A stretch of 64,000 nt of DNA from Xanthoparmelia taractica. Taxonomy: Eukaryota; Ascomycota; Lecanoromycetes; Lecanorales; Parmeliaceae. The notes beneath the pieces were generated by a model. The model was not told where the DNA came from, searched no databases, and worked only from the letters and a program-made list of their open reading frames with translations. The number at the start of each line of letters is the position of its first letter. Position 1 is the stretch's first letter. Positions 44,295 to 56,363 of the stretch are shown piece by piece. The position numbers and the translations under genes were made by a program. The stretch spans positions 124,001 to 188,000 of the forward strand of contig JANQBS010000064.1 of NCBI GenBank assembly GCA_033085395.1. The letters run 5' to 3'.

Positions 44295-47200
44295 ATGGAT
44301 CCTGTAAGCACCAATCTCGACAACGGAGCCATGGATTCCGAGGATGGGAGTGAGGCAGTCGCTGACTTGGACACCCGTCTGGGTAAATTACAGATGGGAG
44401 GCGGTGGTGATATGCTCATCGACGATTATGATGTCGTTGACGAGAAACCTGATGTGGCTACCATCACCCCAGACGACTCCCTAGAAGAGCAAGAACCTGA
44501 GGTCCGGGCCGACGACTGTATACTACCCGAGATATTACAGACATCCTCTTCGGCAGCTCCATTCTAACTCACTGGTAGATGATGCTATGAAACTTCGAGT
44601 CCTACCCAAAGACCCCGATTTAGAAACGGATAGCGAAGCAGTACACACTTGGGCGATTGAAGATTGGAGACGCTTGGAAAAGAAGTCACGGGGCCCCAAG
44701 TTCGAGTGTGGCGGGCATCCATGGTGTGTGGGGTCGTTATCTGGCCTATCCGGACCTGGTGCTTAGGGGAAAGACGTTGACTGTGTGTTAGGAGAGTACT
44801 GCTATTTCCTTTTGGAAACAACGTCGACTTCGCGTCCTTCTACCTCGAACAGGGCTACGAAGATGGAGATCAGAAGCCGCCTGAGGGTTGGTACGCTTGT
44901 GTCCAGTTCAGCTTGGTTGTGTGGAACAAGCATGACCCGTCGATATACGTAATGCACAGTAAGAGAACAAAGCAAAAACCCAATCGGTGTCATGCTGATA
45001 TGTATGGTCCCACCAGCTGCGAACCATCGCTTCAACGCCGAAGAAAGCGATTGGGGCTTCACACGATTCGCCGAGGTCCGGCGGCTTTTCGCTCCGCAAT
45101 GGGACAACAAAGGTCGGCCTATGATTGAGAATGATGCCGTCAATGTGACCGCATATCTTCGGATATACAAGGACCCGACAGGAGTCCTCTGGCACAATTT
45201 CATAAAGTCAGTACTTCCCTTGGCTTAGGGGACCTCTGCTGAGACAGCTCAAGTTACAATTCGAAGAAAGAGACCGGCATGGTTGGCCTTAAAAATCAAG
45301 GGGCTACCTGCTACCTCAACTCACTCCTCCAATCCCTGTACTTCACCAACGCCTTCCGCAAGGTACGCCGTGCTTCTTTATAGGAAAAGAGCCACCTTTT
45401 AATTCTCGCAGGCAGTGTACCAGATTCCCACAGAAGCTGATCGAAAGACAGCAAATAGCGCCTGGGCACTCCAAAGACTGTTCTACATGTTACAGAGCTA
45501 CGAAGACGCCGTTTCCACTCAGGAGCTAACATCTTCTTTCGGCTGGGAGACAAAGCACATATTCGAGCAACAGGACGTCCAAGAGCTCTCAAGGATCCTT
45601 ATGGAGCGTATGGAGGAGCGAATGAAAGGCACTGATGCTGAAAACGCATTGGCAAATATGTTTGTGGGCAAAATGAAAACCTACATATCCTGCATCAATG
45701 TTGATTATGAGTCGTCGCGAATAGAAGACTTTTGGGATATCCAGTTGAACGTCAGTGGGAACAAGAACCTGGATGAGAGCTTCAAGGATTACATCCAGGT
45801 GGAGACCATGGAGGGCGAGAACAAATATTTCGCTGAAGGGTACGGCCTGCAAGATGCCAAGAAGGGTGTGATCTTCGAAAGCTTCCCTCAAGTTCTCCAC
45901 CTTCAACTCAAGCGTTTCGAGTATGATATCAATCGTGATGCAATGATGAAGGTCAACGACCGCTACGAATTTCCAGAAGTCTTTGACGCGTCACCTTATC
46001 TCTCGAAGAGTGCAGACAAATCCGAATCATATGTTTACCAACTTCACGGCGTGCTCGTGCATAGTGGCGATTTCAACGCTGGACATTACTACGCCTTCCT
46101 AAAGCCGACCGCAGACGGGCATTTCTATAAGTTTGATGATGATAGGGTGACGCGGGCAACCTTGAAAGAGGCCTTGGAAGAAAATTTCGGTGGTGATTAC
46201 GCCAAACTCAATGGCAGTGTTGGCGTTCGAAATCCTTACACTCGGACTCTATCGACGAAGCGTTCGATGAGCGCTTACATGCTCGTGTATATTCGCCAAA
46301 GCCGCGTGCAGAGTATATTGCACGAGGTATCTGCGGAGGACACGCCTCCCCACCTTGGTTCGTCAGCTTTAGATAATTGTCTGAATCTTTCACTGACAGG
46401 GAATAGCGAAACAACTCAATGAGGAGCGAGAAGCCGCTGAACTTCGGCGGAAAGAGCGTGAAGAGCAACACTTGTATCTCTCGATCGGCGTGGTTACCGA
46501 AGACAACTTTAAAGCACATCAAGGCTTCGATCTAACCGATTGGGATCCGGACGAAGCAACGGACTCTACACCGAAAGTTCACCGTGTCTTGAGGACTTCA
46601 ACCCTGGCGGATTTCGCCAAGTCCCTAGCCGAGAGTCAGCGGCTCCCACCTGAGCAAGTTCGCTTGTGGGTTATGGTAAATCGCCAGAATAAAACGATAC
46701 GACCGGACCAACCCCTTTCGGAACCAGAGATGACTATCGACGAGGCTTACAGCAAGTATGGTGGTCGGGATAAGAGCTTCCGGCTGTTCCTAGAAAGGGC
46801 TTCGCGGATGGAAGAAGGGAACACGATGTGGCCAGATATCCAAACACCAAACACTATCAACAACCAGCCGATGCTGATATTTCTCAAATACTTTGACGCC
46901 GAGGCGCAGACTCTGAAGGGCGTTGGTCACATATACGTCAAGAAGCAGTGCAAGGTCGCAGAAGTGGTGCCTATGATACTGCAGCTCATGGGCTGGTCAC
47001 ATGGCTCCAATGGATTGCCCAATGGCCTTACGAATGGTACACCTTCACCACCCACACTCGCACTGTACGAGGAAATTAAGCATTCGATGATTGAGCCAAT
47101 GAAGCCGAAATCCACCTTACACCAAGCCGAAATCCAAGATGGTGACATTGTCTGCTTTCAAAAAGTCTTGTCGGAAAAGCAAGCCTTGGGTATCGCGCAG

Positions 47201-48341
47201 GCCGGCGGTTACACTGACGCCAGAGAGTTCTACGATTACCTATTAAATCGCAAAACAGTCAGCTTCTCTCCTAAATTTCCCACTGATAGTGAGAGCGAGA
47301 TATTCAAGCTCGATCTGAGTCGGAAAATGACGTACGAGCAATTCTCCGCCAAAGTTGGCGAGTATCTCAAGGTCGACCCGACACACCTCCGCTTTTCAAC
47401 CGTCAATTCCACCACGGGCAAGATCAAGAACCCGGTGAAGCGGAATGCAAACCAGAATCTGTATCAGATATTGAGCCCACAGTTTGGAACATACAGCAAC
47501 AACAACCAGCGTGACGACGCGCTGTACTACGAGATTCTAGACATGAGCCTTAGTGAACTGGATACGAAGAAGAGCCTGAAGATCAGTTGGGTCACCGAAG
47601 GGATGTCTAAAGAGGTTTGTGCATTGGCGACCTTGTCTCTGTATTTCAAGGCTGACGTGATCCGAAGGAGGTCTACGAGGTCCTCGTACCCAAATCGGGC
47701 ACGGTACGCGATCTCCACCAGAGTCTGCAACAAAAAGCCAAATTGGACGACGAAACCATCCAGAAGGTGCGGATATATGAAGTGCGCGGAAACAGAGTGT
47801 ACAAAGAGCTTCTCCCAGATGAATCCGTGGCGATTCTCTCCGAATTTACCGCACTATACGCGGAAAAGCTGCCCGAAGAAGAGCGAGACGCTGACAGGAG
47901 GGATTTTGTCAACTGCTTCCATTTCGAAAAGGAGCCGAGCAAGCCGCATGGGATTCCTTTCAGGTTTCTGGTTAAATCCGTGGGTGATGCTGTAATCGAC
48001 AAACAGGCCTAGCGTTGACGAAGCATAGGACGAGGCATTCAAAGACACCAAATTGCGCTTATCGAAGCGAATTGGCATCAAAGGTAAACAGTTTGACAAG
48101 ATCAAGTTTGCCATCATCCAGCGGTCCATCTATTCCAAACCGACCTATCTGAACGACGGTGAGTCTTGTCTTCTCACCTTGCCATTACATTGTTACGCAC
48201 GAGGACTGCAACGGCTAACGCCACGGTACAGATGACATGCTCTCTGAAGCCATCGGCAGCCCGGAAGACCACCTTGGCCTGGATCATGTAAATCGATCCA
48301 AAGGACTTGGAGGCAAAGGTGACTCCATATTCATCCGATAA
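44295..48341 (+). CDS. ubp15: ubiquitin-specific protease, USP7/HAUSP type (yeast Ubp15)
   Basis: Ten exons (44295-44517, 44579-44723, 44792-44958, 45017-45206, 45254-45362, 45412-46357, 46407-47614, 47668-47979, 48029-48158, 48232-48341) with introns of 47-73 bp give 1179 residues, the normal size. It removes ubiquitin from substrates. After an acidic N-tail comes a MATH/TRAF domain (WRVLLFPFGNNVDFASFYL, ANHRFNAEESDWGFTRF). The catalytic domain has the Cys box NYNSKKETGMVGLKNQGATC then YLNSLLQSLYFTN, QQDVQELSRILMERME, and the His box SGDFNAGHYYAFLKP with FDDDRVTRA. The C-terminal ubiquitin-like repeats of USP7 follow (DRPF-like IRPDQPLSEPEMTIDEAY, FRFLVKS), ending KGDSIFIR. Every junction preserves phase. 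Confidence 0.95.
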
Positions 48342-49596
48342 TCGTCTATCCGCCTACTGCATTTACAGCACTCTGCGAATTGTTTTTGGAGCGAGCATCT
48401 TTCAGCTGTTGCTTTCCGAAATTTTGTGGAGTCTGGGAGACGGAGGAGTCCCTAGACTCGGTGCTCGGGAAACCGGCATGGCATGGGAAACAAAAGGAAA
48501 GGATGGCTCAGGATGGCTTATGCGCCGTCGAGACGGGAGATTCTTGTACATTAGAATGTAGCGTGCATCGATGAGAGAGGCTTTGTGAATACGGATCGGA
48601 TTGACATCATCTACAGCAAACTATCCTTTCTTCTCGCCAGCAAAATCTTACATAGGGGAAGCTGTGTAGCACCAGATTTGTCCAGGAGACAATCGATCTT
48701 TGAAGAGGAATCGCGCAGCTGGGTAGCTTGGTGACTTTCTTTCCTGACCGCCGGCTACCACTGTTGCATTGAGGTGGGCGATATGCTCAGTGATGATATA
48801 CGTAAATGTACCGTCAACAAATCGACTACCTTACCTTATGACAGTTACCTCGGAGGTTCAATGATGGCAAGCATGGCATACTTACATTCCCCGTTCCAAC
48901 ATTCTTCGTCACGTCCCGTATATTTTCAACATTGCCCATGTCCTCCTAATCGATACCTGCAACGCATCATATATCTCTAACACAGACGATCATTTATTTC
49001 ATCTTGTTGCTTTCTATCATCGCAGTTAGGAAGCTGGCAGCGAAAACAATCAAATTGACTTTGGTACTGAGCTTTTGGTGAAACACATCACGGGGCATGT
49101 CGTCGCGAGCGATGGATGATTGGGGGATTGCGGACACAACGCTCTGGAAAATAGTCGAAGTGGGGGATCGACAAACGCTTCAAAGGCCATCATCTTTTGC
49201 ATGTACTTCTGAAATACTGGCATTTTCTTTGATTCTTCCCTTGTCAATCTACTTTTGTCTGAGGGAACAATTACAGCTGAAACCCTTAACGTCCCCCTCC
49301 AAGAATAAGGTGCAAATCGCCGCCCTGCAGCTCCACCTCGACCCAGGTCGCGATGTCGGTAGATCACAGAAGTGTAAAGCTGAGTTACGAATATCATATG
49401 TGCACGCAATATGACAAGAATGATCATCCGAGTCAAAATCCTACCAAAGTGGATGGTTGCCAGATATGGTTGGTAGGTGGATGGCCCGGGAATGACTTGC
49501 TATGGGAAAGCTGTGAAAGAGATGTTAGCATGCTATGCTTAGCTGTGTGGAGGGAGGGTAGGAGGATGTACCTGAGCTCAAAGGCGTCGCTTCTAA
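48342..49596. other. 1.25-kb intergenic region, no gene seen
   Basis: Short open frames only (longest about 128 codons, antisense to others and without family likeness). It contains the 3' flanks of the deubiquitinase gene and the small secreted protein gene. Confidence 0.55.
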
Positions 49597-49935
49597 TTAA
49601 TAATCAGAAAGGGAAACAGAGGCGTTAGCAGCCGGTGCTACTACCAACTTTGGGGTCCCAGTAGAGCCAGCGCCCGCTACGCCCGAGACACCTTCCTTCT
49701 TCTTCTGCCCATACAGCTTCGCTGGGGTTCCGGTAGAGCCGGCGCCCAATACGCCAGTATGCAGGATGCCGGCAGCAATGGAGGAGGTAGCGCTTGGCTT
49801 GAGACCGGATGGACCGTGGTGCCACTTTCTGTGTTCGGGAGGAGGAGGAGGGCCGTGAGGGTGCCACTGGGGACTCGAGAGAACGGCCATGGGGGCTAGG
49901 ACGGCCACGAAGATGGCGATGAAGGAAGAGTGCAT
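49597..49935 (-). CDS. small secreted protein with repeated GAGSTGTP motif
   Basis: 112 codons from the ATG at 49935. The N-terminus MHSSFIAIFVAVLAPMAVLS is a clear signal peptide, with likely cleavage after the following SS. The mature part starts with a His/Pro-rich segment (HPHGPPPPPEHRKWHHGPSG), then two imperfect copies of a Gly-rich unit, GVLGAGSTGTPAKL and GVAGAGSTGTPKL, separated by a lysine run (GQKKKEG) that could be a Kex2-like site. There are no cysteines. No family recognised. The organisation recalls cell-wall or processed repeat peptides of fungi, but that is a guess. The stop falls just before an ATTAATTAG run, so a short additional 3' exon is not excluded. Confidence 0.6.
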   Translation of the reverse strand: MHSSFIAIFVAVLAPMAVLSSPQWHPHGPPPPPEHRKWHHGPSGLKPSATSSIAAGILHTGVLGAGSTGTPAKLYGQKKKEGVSGVAGAGSTGTPKLVVAPAANASVSLSDY

Positions 49936-51530
49936 CTTGATTTGTTGTCGAAAGGAAGAGGCGACTGAGGTTTAAGGAGGAATTCAAGCAAAGATGGTTG
50001 GTCGTAAGTGAAAGCAGTTTTGATCAGCGAAAGACTTGTGGAAGGTCACGTAGTAGATGGTGATGACGAGAAAGCAACCCACATGGCGAGACTGGTCCTT
50101 ATATGTAGGTAATCAGGTACCGGCAAGGAAAGTGGCGTTGCTGGAGAAGATTGCAGGATTCGAGGTACCGCTTCCAGCTCCAGGCACTCGAGAGCTGGTG
50201 GACTCGATGGTTTCGAATACATGCCATACGAAACAACGGTCAAGGGCAATGACCTGATCGGATAGTGCCGGTGTGTAGGGATCGTAAAGCACCAGGTTGA
50301 ATATATTACGGCGTTGCAGGCCGAGCACATACGGAGACCGCTGCAATCACCAAGACCGGAATGTTACGAATACTCATATACTACCTACCACACGGGGCAA
50401 AGGGGAGGCGAGGGGTGAGATCTTCAACCTCCTTTGGAGCACCCTAGCGTCAAATGCGAAACGACATCAATCATACATCTTCCTATTCCTCCACGCACCC
50501 CGAAAATTTTGCTCGGCACCGTAAGCGAAACAGAAATGGAAAATATGGCACGGGAGGCCGCGTCTCAGCGATTTGTGTGTTTTGCAAACCATGGTGACCC
50601 ATGTACGGCCTTCACCCAGAAAACATTCCTCGATCCGACGTTGAGAAATAGGCTGGTAGAGGGAAGCATGCATAAGGACGCAGTATGCGAAAAGGACACA
50701 AGTGGAGAAGAAGACGACGACGAGGTAACAGGTTATAATGGAAAGTCGATGCAATCCATTATTGCGATGCCTTCTTCCAAAATGCTGTACCCGTGTCTGA
50801 ACATAGCTTTAGGCTTCTGGCCACAGCAAGTTGGAGCGAGACGTAAGGTAAGGTAAGGTAAGGTATAAATGACTGGGAAATCCTACTCGGTAGCATGGTC
50901 AAAATTTCCCGTGTCGCCGCGTCGTCGTGTCGTCAAAGTAATTGGCGGTATAGTGATCCTTAGGAAGGATGGTAGGCATTTCTTCGGACAATCTCTCTGA
51001 TCACAAGATTACGCGTCCTGGGTTGACGATGTGTTATCTTTTACTGTTGCGGCATGGAGAAGGGACTGATGGTTCGTCACACCACATACATATACCTGGA
51101 GTACTTGCATGTCTTGCACTCGTAAGCAAAGTAGCCCGAACAAATACCGCTGATAATAAGGGGAAAAAAGAGGATGCCAGTCCACGAGGCTTGTGGAAAC
51201 ATGGGCGAAAGGTTTATCGGAAGCCTTAACGCTCTACCCTAAGCCTACTCACTTTTACCCTAAAAGAAAAAGGGATACTCGGCGCGACAAGAGGTCTTTC
51301 CATCCCTGGATCTTCCCCCAGCTCTGTTGCAACTTTACTCGAAACGTCCTACTCAGAAACGTGACAGGAAGTCGAGCCCGTATATGCTGCTACTGTATGT
51401 GGTAGGTATGCTGTATATGCTGCAGGCCCACAGATTACCAGTCACACCCGGCTATTCCTGCGTAGACCACATAGGATCCAGTGCTCTCGCGTCTGATTGA
51501 TGAAGCAGTAGATATCTCCATACAGTGTGG
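49936..51530. other. 1.6-kb intergenic region, no convincing gene
   Basis: Open frames such as 50434-50856 are composition-poor and overlap an equally long antisense frame, so they are not called. The region should contain the promoter of the small secreted protein gene (left) and the 3' flank of the PQ-loop gene (right). Confidence 0.5.
50843..50865. repeat. GTAAG microsatellite
   Basis: Four perfect tandem copies of GTAAG followed by GTA, intergenic. It may be length-polymorphic. Confidence 0.85.
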
Positions 51531-52446
51531 TCAAGTCAATCTCCCGTCTTTCTCTAATCCACCCTTTCGAGCCACGTCCTCTTGCCCGTCTCCATAAACC
51601 CAGTATTGGGCACCCAGTCCTACATCACAGCAAGCCTGAAAGATGCCGCACAGCTTGAACGCCCATGGCACCTTGCCAGGCTCTGAATGGAAGAAAAACG
51701 CCATCTTCATTGCATCTCCCAAGAGCCAGTTCACCAATACCGACAACCGGAACCCCTTACAGGAGTGTGCGCGTTGATTGGATGTAATCTGTGGCAGCGG
51801 AAGCACAGCTTCAATCGCCAGCCCAACGTAGCCGATGACGTTGGTGTATAGAGAGGCAGCGGTAGGCCGGATGAAGGTATGGATGACGAGTAAAGAGAGG
51901 GTCAATCCGAAAAGGTATTCCCAATATCTGGAAGGCCAGGAAGTTAGCATCGCGCTATTGGGGGTATCTCGACATGTGGTCGGTGAGCCTCCGTCCTTTT
52001 GGAACAGTGCAACATCTCGAAGGATCACACTCACGGCCGCTGTGCCCTCCATCTCCAGAACCCCCACGGTCTTCCCGGCTCCGTATTCTTGAAAGGTCCC
52101 TCTCCCCGCCACGGAGGTCTGTTGTCCAGCGCAACTTTCAGCAGTACCACTTGTACAGCCACCATGATTACAGCTTGCACGAGCAGAGCGAGATCATAAC
52201 GGGCGCCTGGCCAATAGAATATCTTCAAAATCGATGCCGTAAGCATGATCAGAGGGATATCGAGAGAGAAGCCAGCAGATGTGCGATTTCTCTGGATGGA
52301 AAGAATCTGATCGGTATAGGACGTGAGAGGAGAGAATATGAGACTGCGTAGACGAAAAGTCAGTGAACAGATTGCACCAACTAGCCGGGGGTGAAGATAT
52401 ACAACAGAGGAGTGAAGGCAGAAATCAACGTTGCGACAATTGCCAT
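51531..52446 (-). CDS. PQ-loop repeat membrane protein (SLC66A2/PQLC1-like)
   Basis: Three exons (52446-52403, 52343-52035, 51927-51531; introns 59 and 107 bp) give 249 residues. The family has seven helices and two PQ loops. Relatives include lysosomal amino-acid exporters and, for this subfamily, the endosomal/Golgi protein Any1/Cfs1 linked to flippase balance. The first, degenerate loop reads SYTDQILSIQRNRTSAGFSL, and the second has AVLPLPQITSNQRAHSCKGF with the Pro-Gln pair. Hydrophobic segments include VQAVIMVAVQVVLL, YLFGLTLSLLVIHTF and LVNWLLGDAMKMAFFF. The 59-bp first intron was chosen because it joins ISAFTPL to FLIFSPL in frame. The C-terminus is short and charged. The transported substrate is unknown. 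Confidence 0.88.
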
Positions 52447-54059
52447 AATGGACGCAACGGAAGGCCGTACAAGACTTTACGCGTTGTGAGCGTTGTCACA
52501 GTCATTGTATAGGCATAATTGTATGGGAGAGGTCAATTCAGATGAGAGATCTTCCAAGCTTCCATGTTGTTGACAGAGCACGCAAGAAACGTAACGTATT
52601 TTTCGCACGAATGACTAAGCGTCTCTAGGATTTGTGATTGGCGGAGTCACCCAGCCACCGACGAACCTTCCGAGCCTCCCACCCGGGGAGATGTCAAGCT
52701 TGCTTCTTTCCGCCCATTCCTCCTCGGCTTGCTTACTTCCATACTAATGCATTGATGATTGATGATAGATAACACTTTGTTATTCACCACCAGGAGGACA
52801 GGAAGCTAGAGCACTGCCAGCATTCAAACTTTCACTCAAGCTTTTTCGCCCAGGTGGTCCCCCTTTCCAAGAACCCAGAAGTCGGGAATGCTTTGAAGGA
52901 AAGGCGGGACGAGGGATGCCGTGGTGGTGCATGAAAGTGCATGTGCATGAACCATTTGGTGCATGAATACGGCATCAACATCAACATCAACATCATCATC
53001 ATCATCATCATCATCATTATATCCTTTCTAATTCCTCCAGCTCCAGGCCTTTTACGAGTGGGTTGTTGAAAGCATTGGCAGCCAATCAATACCTCATCCC
53101 CACCCCCACTCTCGGGCATGTTTACGCAATGCAGAGAGCCCCATGCACAGGCCGAGACTGGGGGTCTCCGGGGCCAAGCCTGCGAGTTGGCTGCACTCCG
53201 ATCGACCTATGGTACCTGAAATTTTAAGATTGCACTCCTGGCCTCCTCAACCACACAAGCCATATAAACATGCACACCTCTGGGTCTGCCGAAACGTATT
53301 GTCGGAAACGCGTTCTACACTAGGTATGGTGCGTATGGTGAGAGACAGAGAGAAGTCCTGCAATTGTGCCAGGCGCCACTCTACCCTTGGAACCGCACGC
53401 GGTTGGTGGATTCCTGATGTTTGTGTACAAAGCTTTCAGGGGTAGATTGGGGACGACATGTCAACTTTCAATCCTAGCGGCAAGTATTGGCCCAGTCGCT
53501 CAGCTAACGTCACGAAACGCAACATGATTAGTTGCGAACGAGAGGTGGTCAGGTCGCCTTCAGAGTCGTCTCTGCATCTCGACAAGTAACGGCTCTTGAA
53601 AGACCTTGGCTTTATATTGTTCCATCCGTGGATTCAAACATCTGGGCCCGGTCCATGCTTATACTTGCCATAGATGTGGCTTAATGCCATGTGAAGGAGT
53701 GGGGATAGCAAACTCACAAAGCATCCTTAAGCCCCCCTTGCAAGGATACCATATTGGTTGGATGATTATGGTGCCACCGCTCAGATCCCATCACTCTGGT
53801 CACGTCCTCTTCGGCATATGCTATACCAGCTCATAATGCCCTTCCAGCACACTCTCCCCTTCTGCTTCACCCATTCTGTAGGTAACGACGCTCGCCCAGC
53901 ACCCACGTTCCTTTTGAACCTCGACAGCTCCTCAACAATCTGAGGCTCCTTCTTTGCAACTTGACGCTTCCTTTCCAATTCCTTTCATTTATATACTGGA
54001 CTTCTACACTATACACGATTTCTTTCATCAACAAGCACCCTCGGAGACTTTCGTACAAA
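52447..54059. other. 1.6-kb intergenic region with simple repeats
   Basis: No convincing gene. The word GTGCATGAA occurs three times between about 52927 and 52966, just before an ATC-type microsatellite. A C/T-rich stretch and a TATATA element near 53990 precede the secreted protein gene at 54060 and probably form its promoter. Confidence 0.5.
52973..53017. repeat. CATCAA/CAT microsatellite
   Basis: CATCAA units followed by about nine CAT units, 45 bp in all, intergenic. A compound simple repeat. Confidence 0.9.
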
Positions 54060-55124
54060 ATGAGGTCTTATCGGATCTACGCCTTCCTCTTCATCCTAAC
54101 GGGTCCCTGGCACGTCGCTGCTCAGAGGGAACATCGGTGGTCCACATTTGACGATGTGGAAACCCCGACATCCGGTATACTGCGTTTTTGGCTCCTGACC
54201 GCCTTCGAAGCCTGTCATCACCTAGTATGCTGACTTGGAGACGATATAGGAACAACGATCACGCTCAAAACATCGGCGGTGGTCACAATTGCTTCGAACC
54301 CAGTAGCTACCCCCATGACGGCTGCCCTTTCGGTGGAGAAGTCGCTCGGTTCCCTACTCCAGAACGCCACCTTACCGGCCTCTGCTGTTAGCGTTACGCC
54401 AGCACCTGTCGGTGCAGGCGTCATGACTGTAGCTATAACCAATTACTGGACGGCTCCATTATCTGTCTCCTACTTCCAAAACAGCGACTCCCCAAGTGCC
54501 GTTGGTGCCCCAGAGCCAGCTCCGCTAGGAACAAGTACACAGGTAGTGTTTCCCACAAACTGGGCAGGCAGAATCGTCATCGGCAAGACCACCGATGCCG
54601 ACGGCAGTAAGATCGAAGGTAGCACCACAATATGGAACGATATTGACGTTAGCTATGTTGATGGTTTCTCCGTACCAATCGTCTGTTCGAACGCCACTGC
54701 CCCTGTCACCGGCTGCAACATCAATCTATGGGACGTTAGCGGGCCTTGCAATAACACCGTTGGGGAAGAGGCCGTCTGCTTGAACCCCATGCAAGGAGTG
54801 CCAGACGGACCCGCGGATCCGTGGTTCTTGCCGTGCCAAGGCGTCGCCTACACTTTCCCCAACGACAATGTCGCGAATGATGGAAACACTGGTACACCAG
54901 ATGTCTCATGCTGCATCGGGACCGGGGAAATGGGCTGCAGTGCACCAGCTATGCAGGGAAAGGGCAATGACAAGGCATCGAAGCGGGCGTTCTTGGCATT
55001 AGAGAAACCCCTTGAGGTGGAAGAGGAGACGGAGCATGGTGAAGGGGATTCTGCATTGCCGCATGCGCATAGCCATCTAAGGAAACATTTTGCAAAGGCG
55101 AGACCCCACGGTCGAGCGTTATAG
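54060..55124 (+). CDS. secreted thaumatin-like protein
   Basis: Two exons (54060-54174, 54250-55124; 75-bp intron) give 329 residues. A signal peptide is clear (MRSYRIYAFLFILTGPWHVA). The mature protein has eight cysteines in the C-terminal half, and NWAGRIVIGKT and DVSYVDGFSVPIVC resemble the WAGR and DGFN-x-P segments of thaumatin-like/osmotin proteins. PADPWFLPCQGVAYTFPNDN and DVSCCIGTGEMGCSAP follow. Several Asn-X-Thr/Ser sites suggest glycosylation (LQNATLP, CSNATAP, CNNTVG). After SKRAFLALEKP the tail turns acidic, then His-rich and basic (DSALPHAHSHLRKHFAKARP). Family roles include wall glucan binding or defence-like activity; the role here is not known. It is the last intact gene before the AT-rich transposon block. 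Confidence 0.72.
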
Positions 55125-55963
55125 AGGGCAAAGGCCAAGTTGCACAGTCAAGCATTCTAGAGTTATTTTCTTCTTTTCTAGAGATGTCTGGCAGGGCCAG
55201 ATAGCACTTTTTGATAATAGAAGCCTTGAACTCATGGGAAGCTTGTTGGTATTTCTTTAGTATCAGTGCTGTCTGGGTGCCTATCCAGTTCCCGCACGAA
55301 CTCTACACGTCCGTGGGTTCAATATTCAGCAATCACGAACCTTTAATAATGGAGGACAGGCTCTCATTCACTGAGCAAGTTCCAGTATGGTCTGGGACGA
55401 TACTTGAGATGATGGCGGGGCAATTAGCTAGAACCATCCTTGCATTTTGTTGCGCGGATACTTCGCAGTCATGCCGATTTCCTTAGGAGAAAGCCCACTG
55501 GTATCCATTTGCCAGACGCCGACTGACCGTATTACTGCGCACCGGCAGACCAGGCCTCCCTGGGATCGGAAATGTTCATTCATATAAAGTCAAAGGGAAG
55601 AGCATCAGTAAGCAACTCGGATCTGTCGTTGTTGGAAGCAAGTTAAGTATTTGAATCCCGAGAGTATACTACGTCCGACGTATGGTAAAGGTTATGTCTG
55701 CCACCATGAAAGAGATCTTGGGCGTTCGCTAGTAATAAATTGTCCATATCCACCATTTAAGACGGGGCATCAGAATACATCTGACTCGAGTGGAGGAAAG
55801 AGGCGCGCTGAGGACGCCTAGCTAGCTCACCGTCGCGGTCCCTTGTGGTTGTAATCGCGCCACGCACTTAGCTCGGTCCCTCGCTAAGTGCTGGCCGGCC
55901 ACACGCAAATATCGTCAATTTCCAAACCCATCTATCTTTTAACTCATATATATCAATCACTCC
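55125..55963. other. boundary region; right part may be the 5' end of the Fot1/Pogo element
   Basis: 55125-55800 contains no gene. From about 55840 two CGGTCCCT words (55846-55853, 55875-55882) and a perfect 9-bp stem GCACTTAGC/GCTAAGTGC (55864-55872 and 55883-55891, 10-base loop) occur just ahead of the transposase start. Repeated, hairpin-forming sequence is usual in transposon ends. The matching right end lies outside the window, so the element border cannot be fixed. This stretch keeps normal GC, while the DNA from about 55970 is strongly AT-rich. Confidence 0.4.
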
Positions 55964-56363
55964 ATGAATCAATTATATATAGCTATCGAGAGTCGTATTT
56001 AAGAGGTTATTAACGTTTTTAATACGCGTAATAACGCGAAAATAACTAACGTTGCGAAAGAATTCAACGTATCTTATTATCGCCTTCGGAGTCGCCTTTA
56101 AGACGTATTCTTACTCTTTTAAATTCGTAAACTTTATAATTAACTTCTTATATCTAATTAGAACTTAGTCTTAGTTTAATACTATTAAAGATTTATAAAT
56201 ATTAATACTTTAATACGTTTAAGAAGTATTAAATATAAGATTAAGCGATTATTACGTTAAGATTATAACTTCGCTAATTTATTTCTAAAAATCGAAACTT
56301 ATTAGATTAAGCGATAGATAAATTATTAGCTAGATCTCTTTAAAGTAAAAGAAAGTCTTTTAC
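55964..56363 (+). pseudogene. Fot1/Pogo transposase, 5' part (psq and CENP-B HTH), RIP-mutated
   Basis: One frame from the ATG at 55964 reads through many stops but stays aligned with a Tc1/mariner Pogo-class transposase. It contains a psq-type helix-turn-helix (AKITNVAKEFNVSYYRLRSR) and then a CENP-B-like DNA-binding region (TLIRLRSIKYKIKRLLR, DYNFANLFLKIET, LDLFKVKESLL). The stops lie mostly where Gln or Trp is expected, as produced by C-to-T changes at CpA. The frame stops abruptly at 56363, where the LTR element begins, and resumes at 62751. Dead copy. Confidence 0.8.
56359..56363. repeat. target-site duplication, left copy
   Basis: TTTAC next to the left LTR. The right copy at 62746-62750 is TTTAT; the single C/T difference is what RIP would cause. 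Confidence 0.65.

Noticed and set aside
50434..50856. Plus-strand open frame of 140 codons
   Set aside because: Overlaps an equally open antisense frame, lacks domain likeness and ends in a microsatellite.
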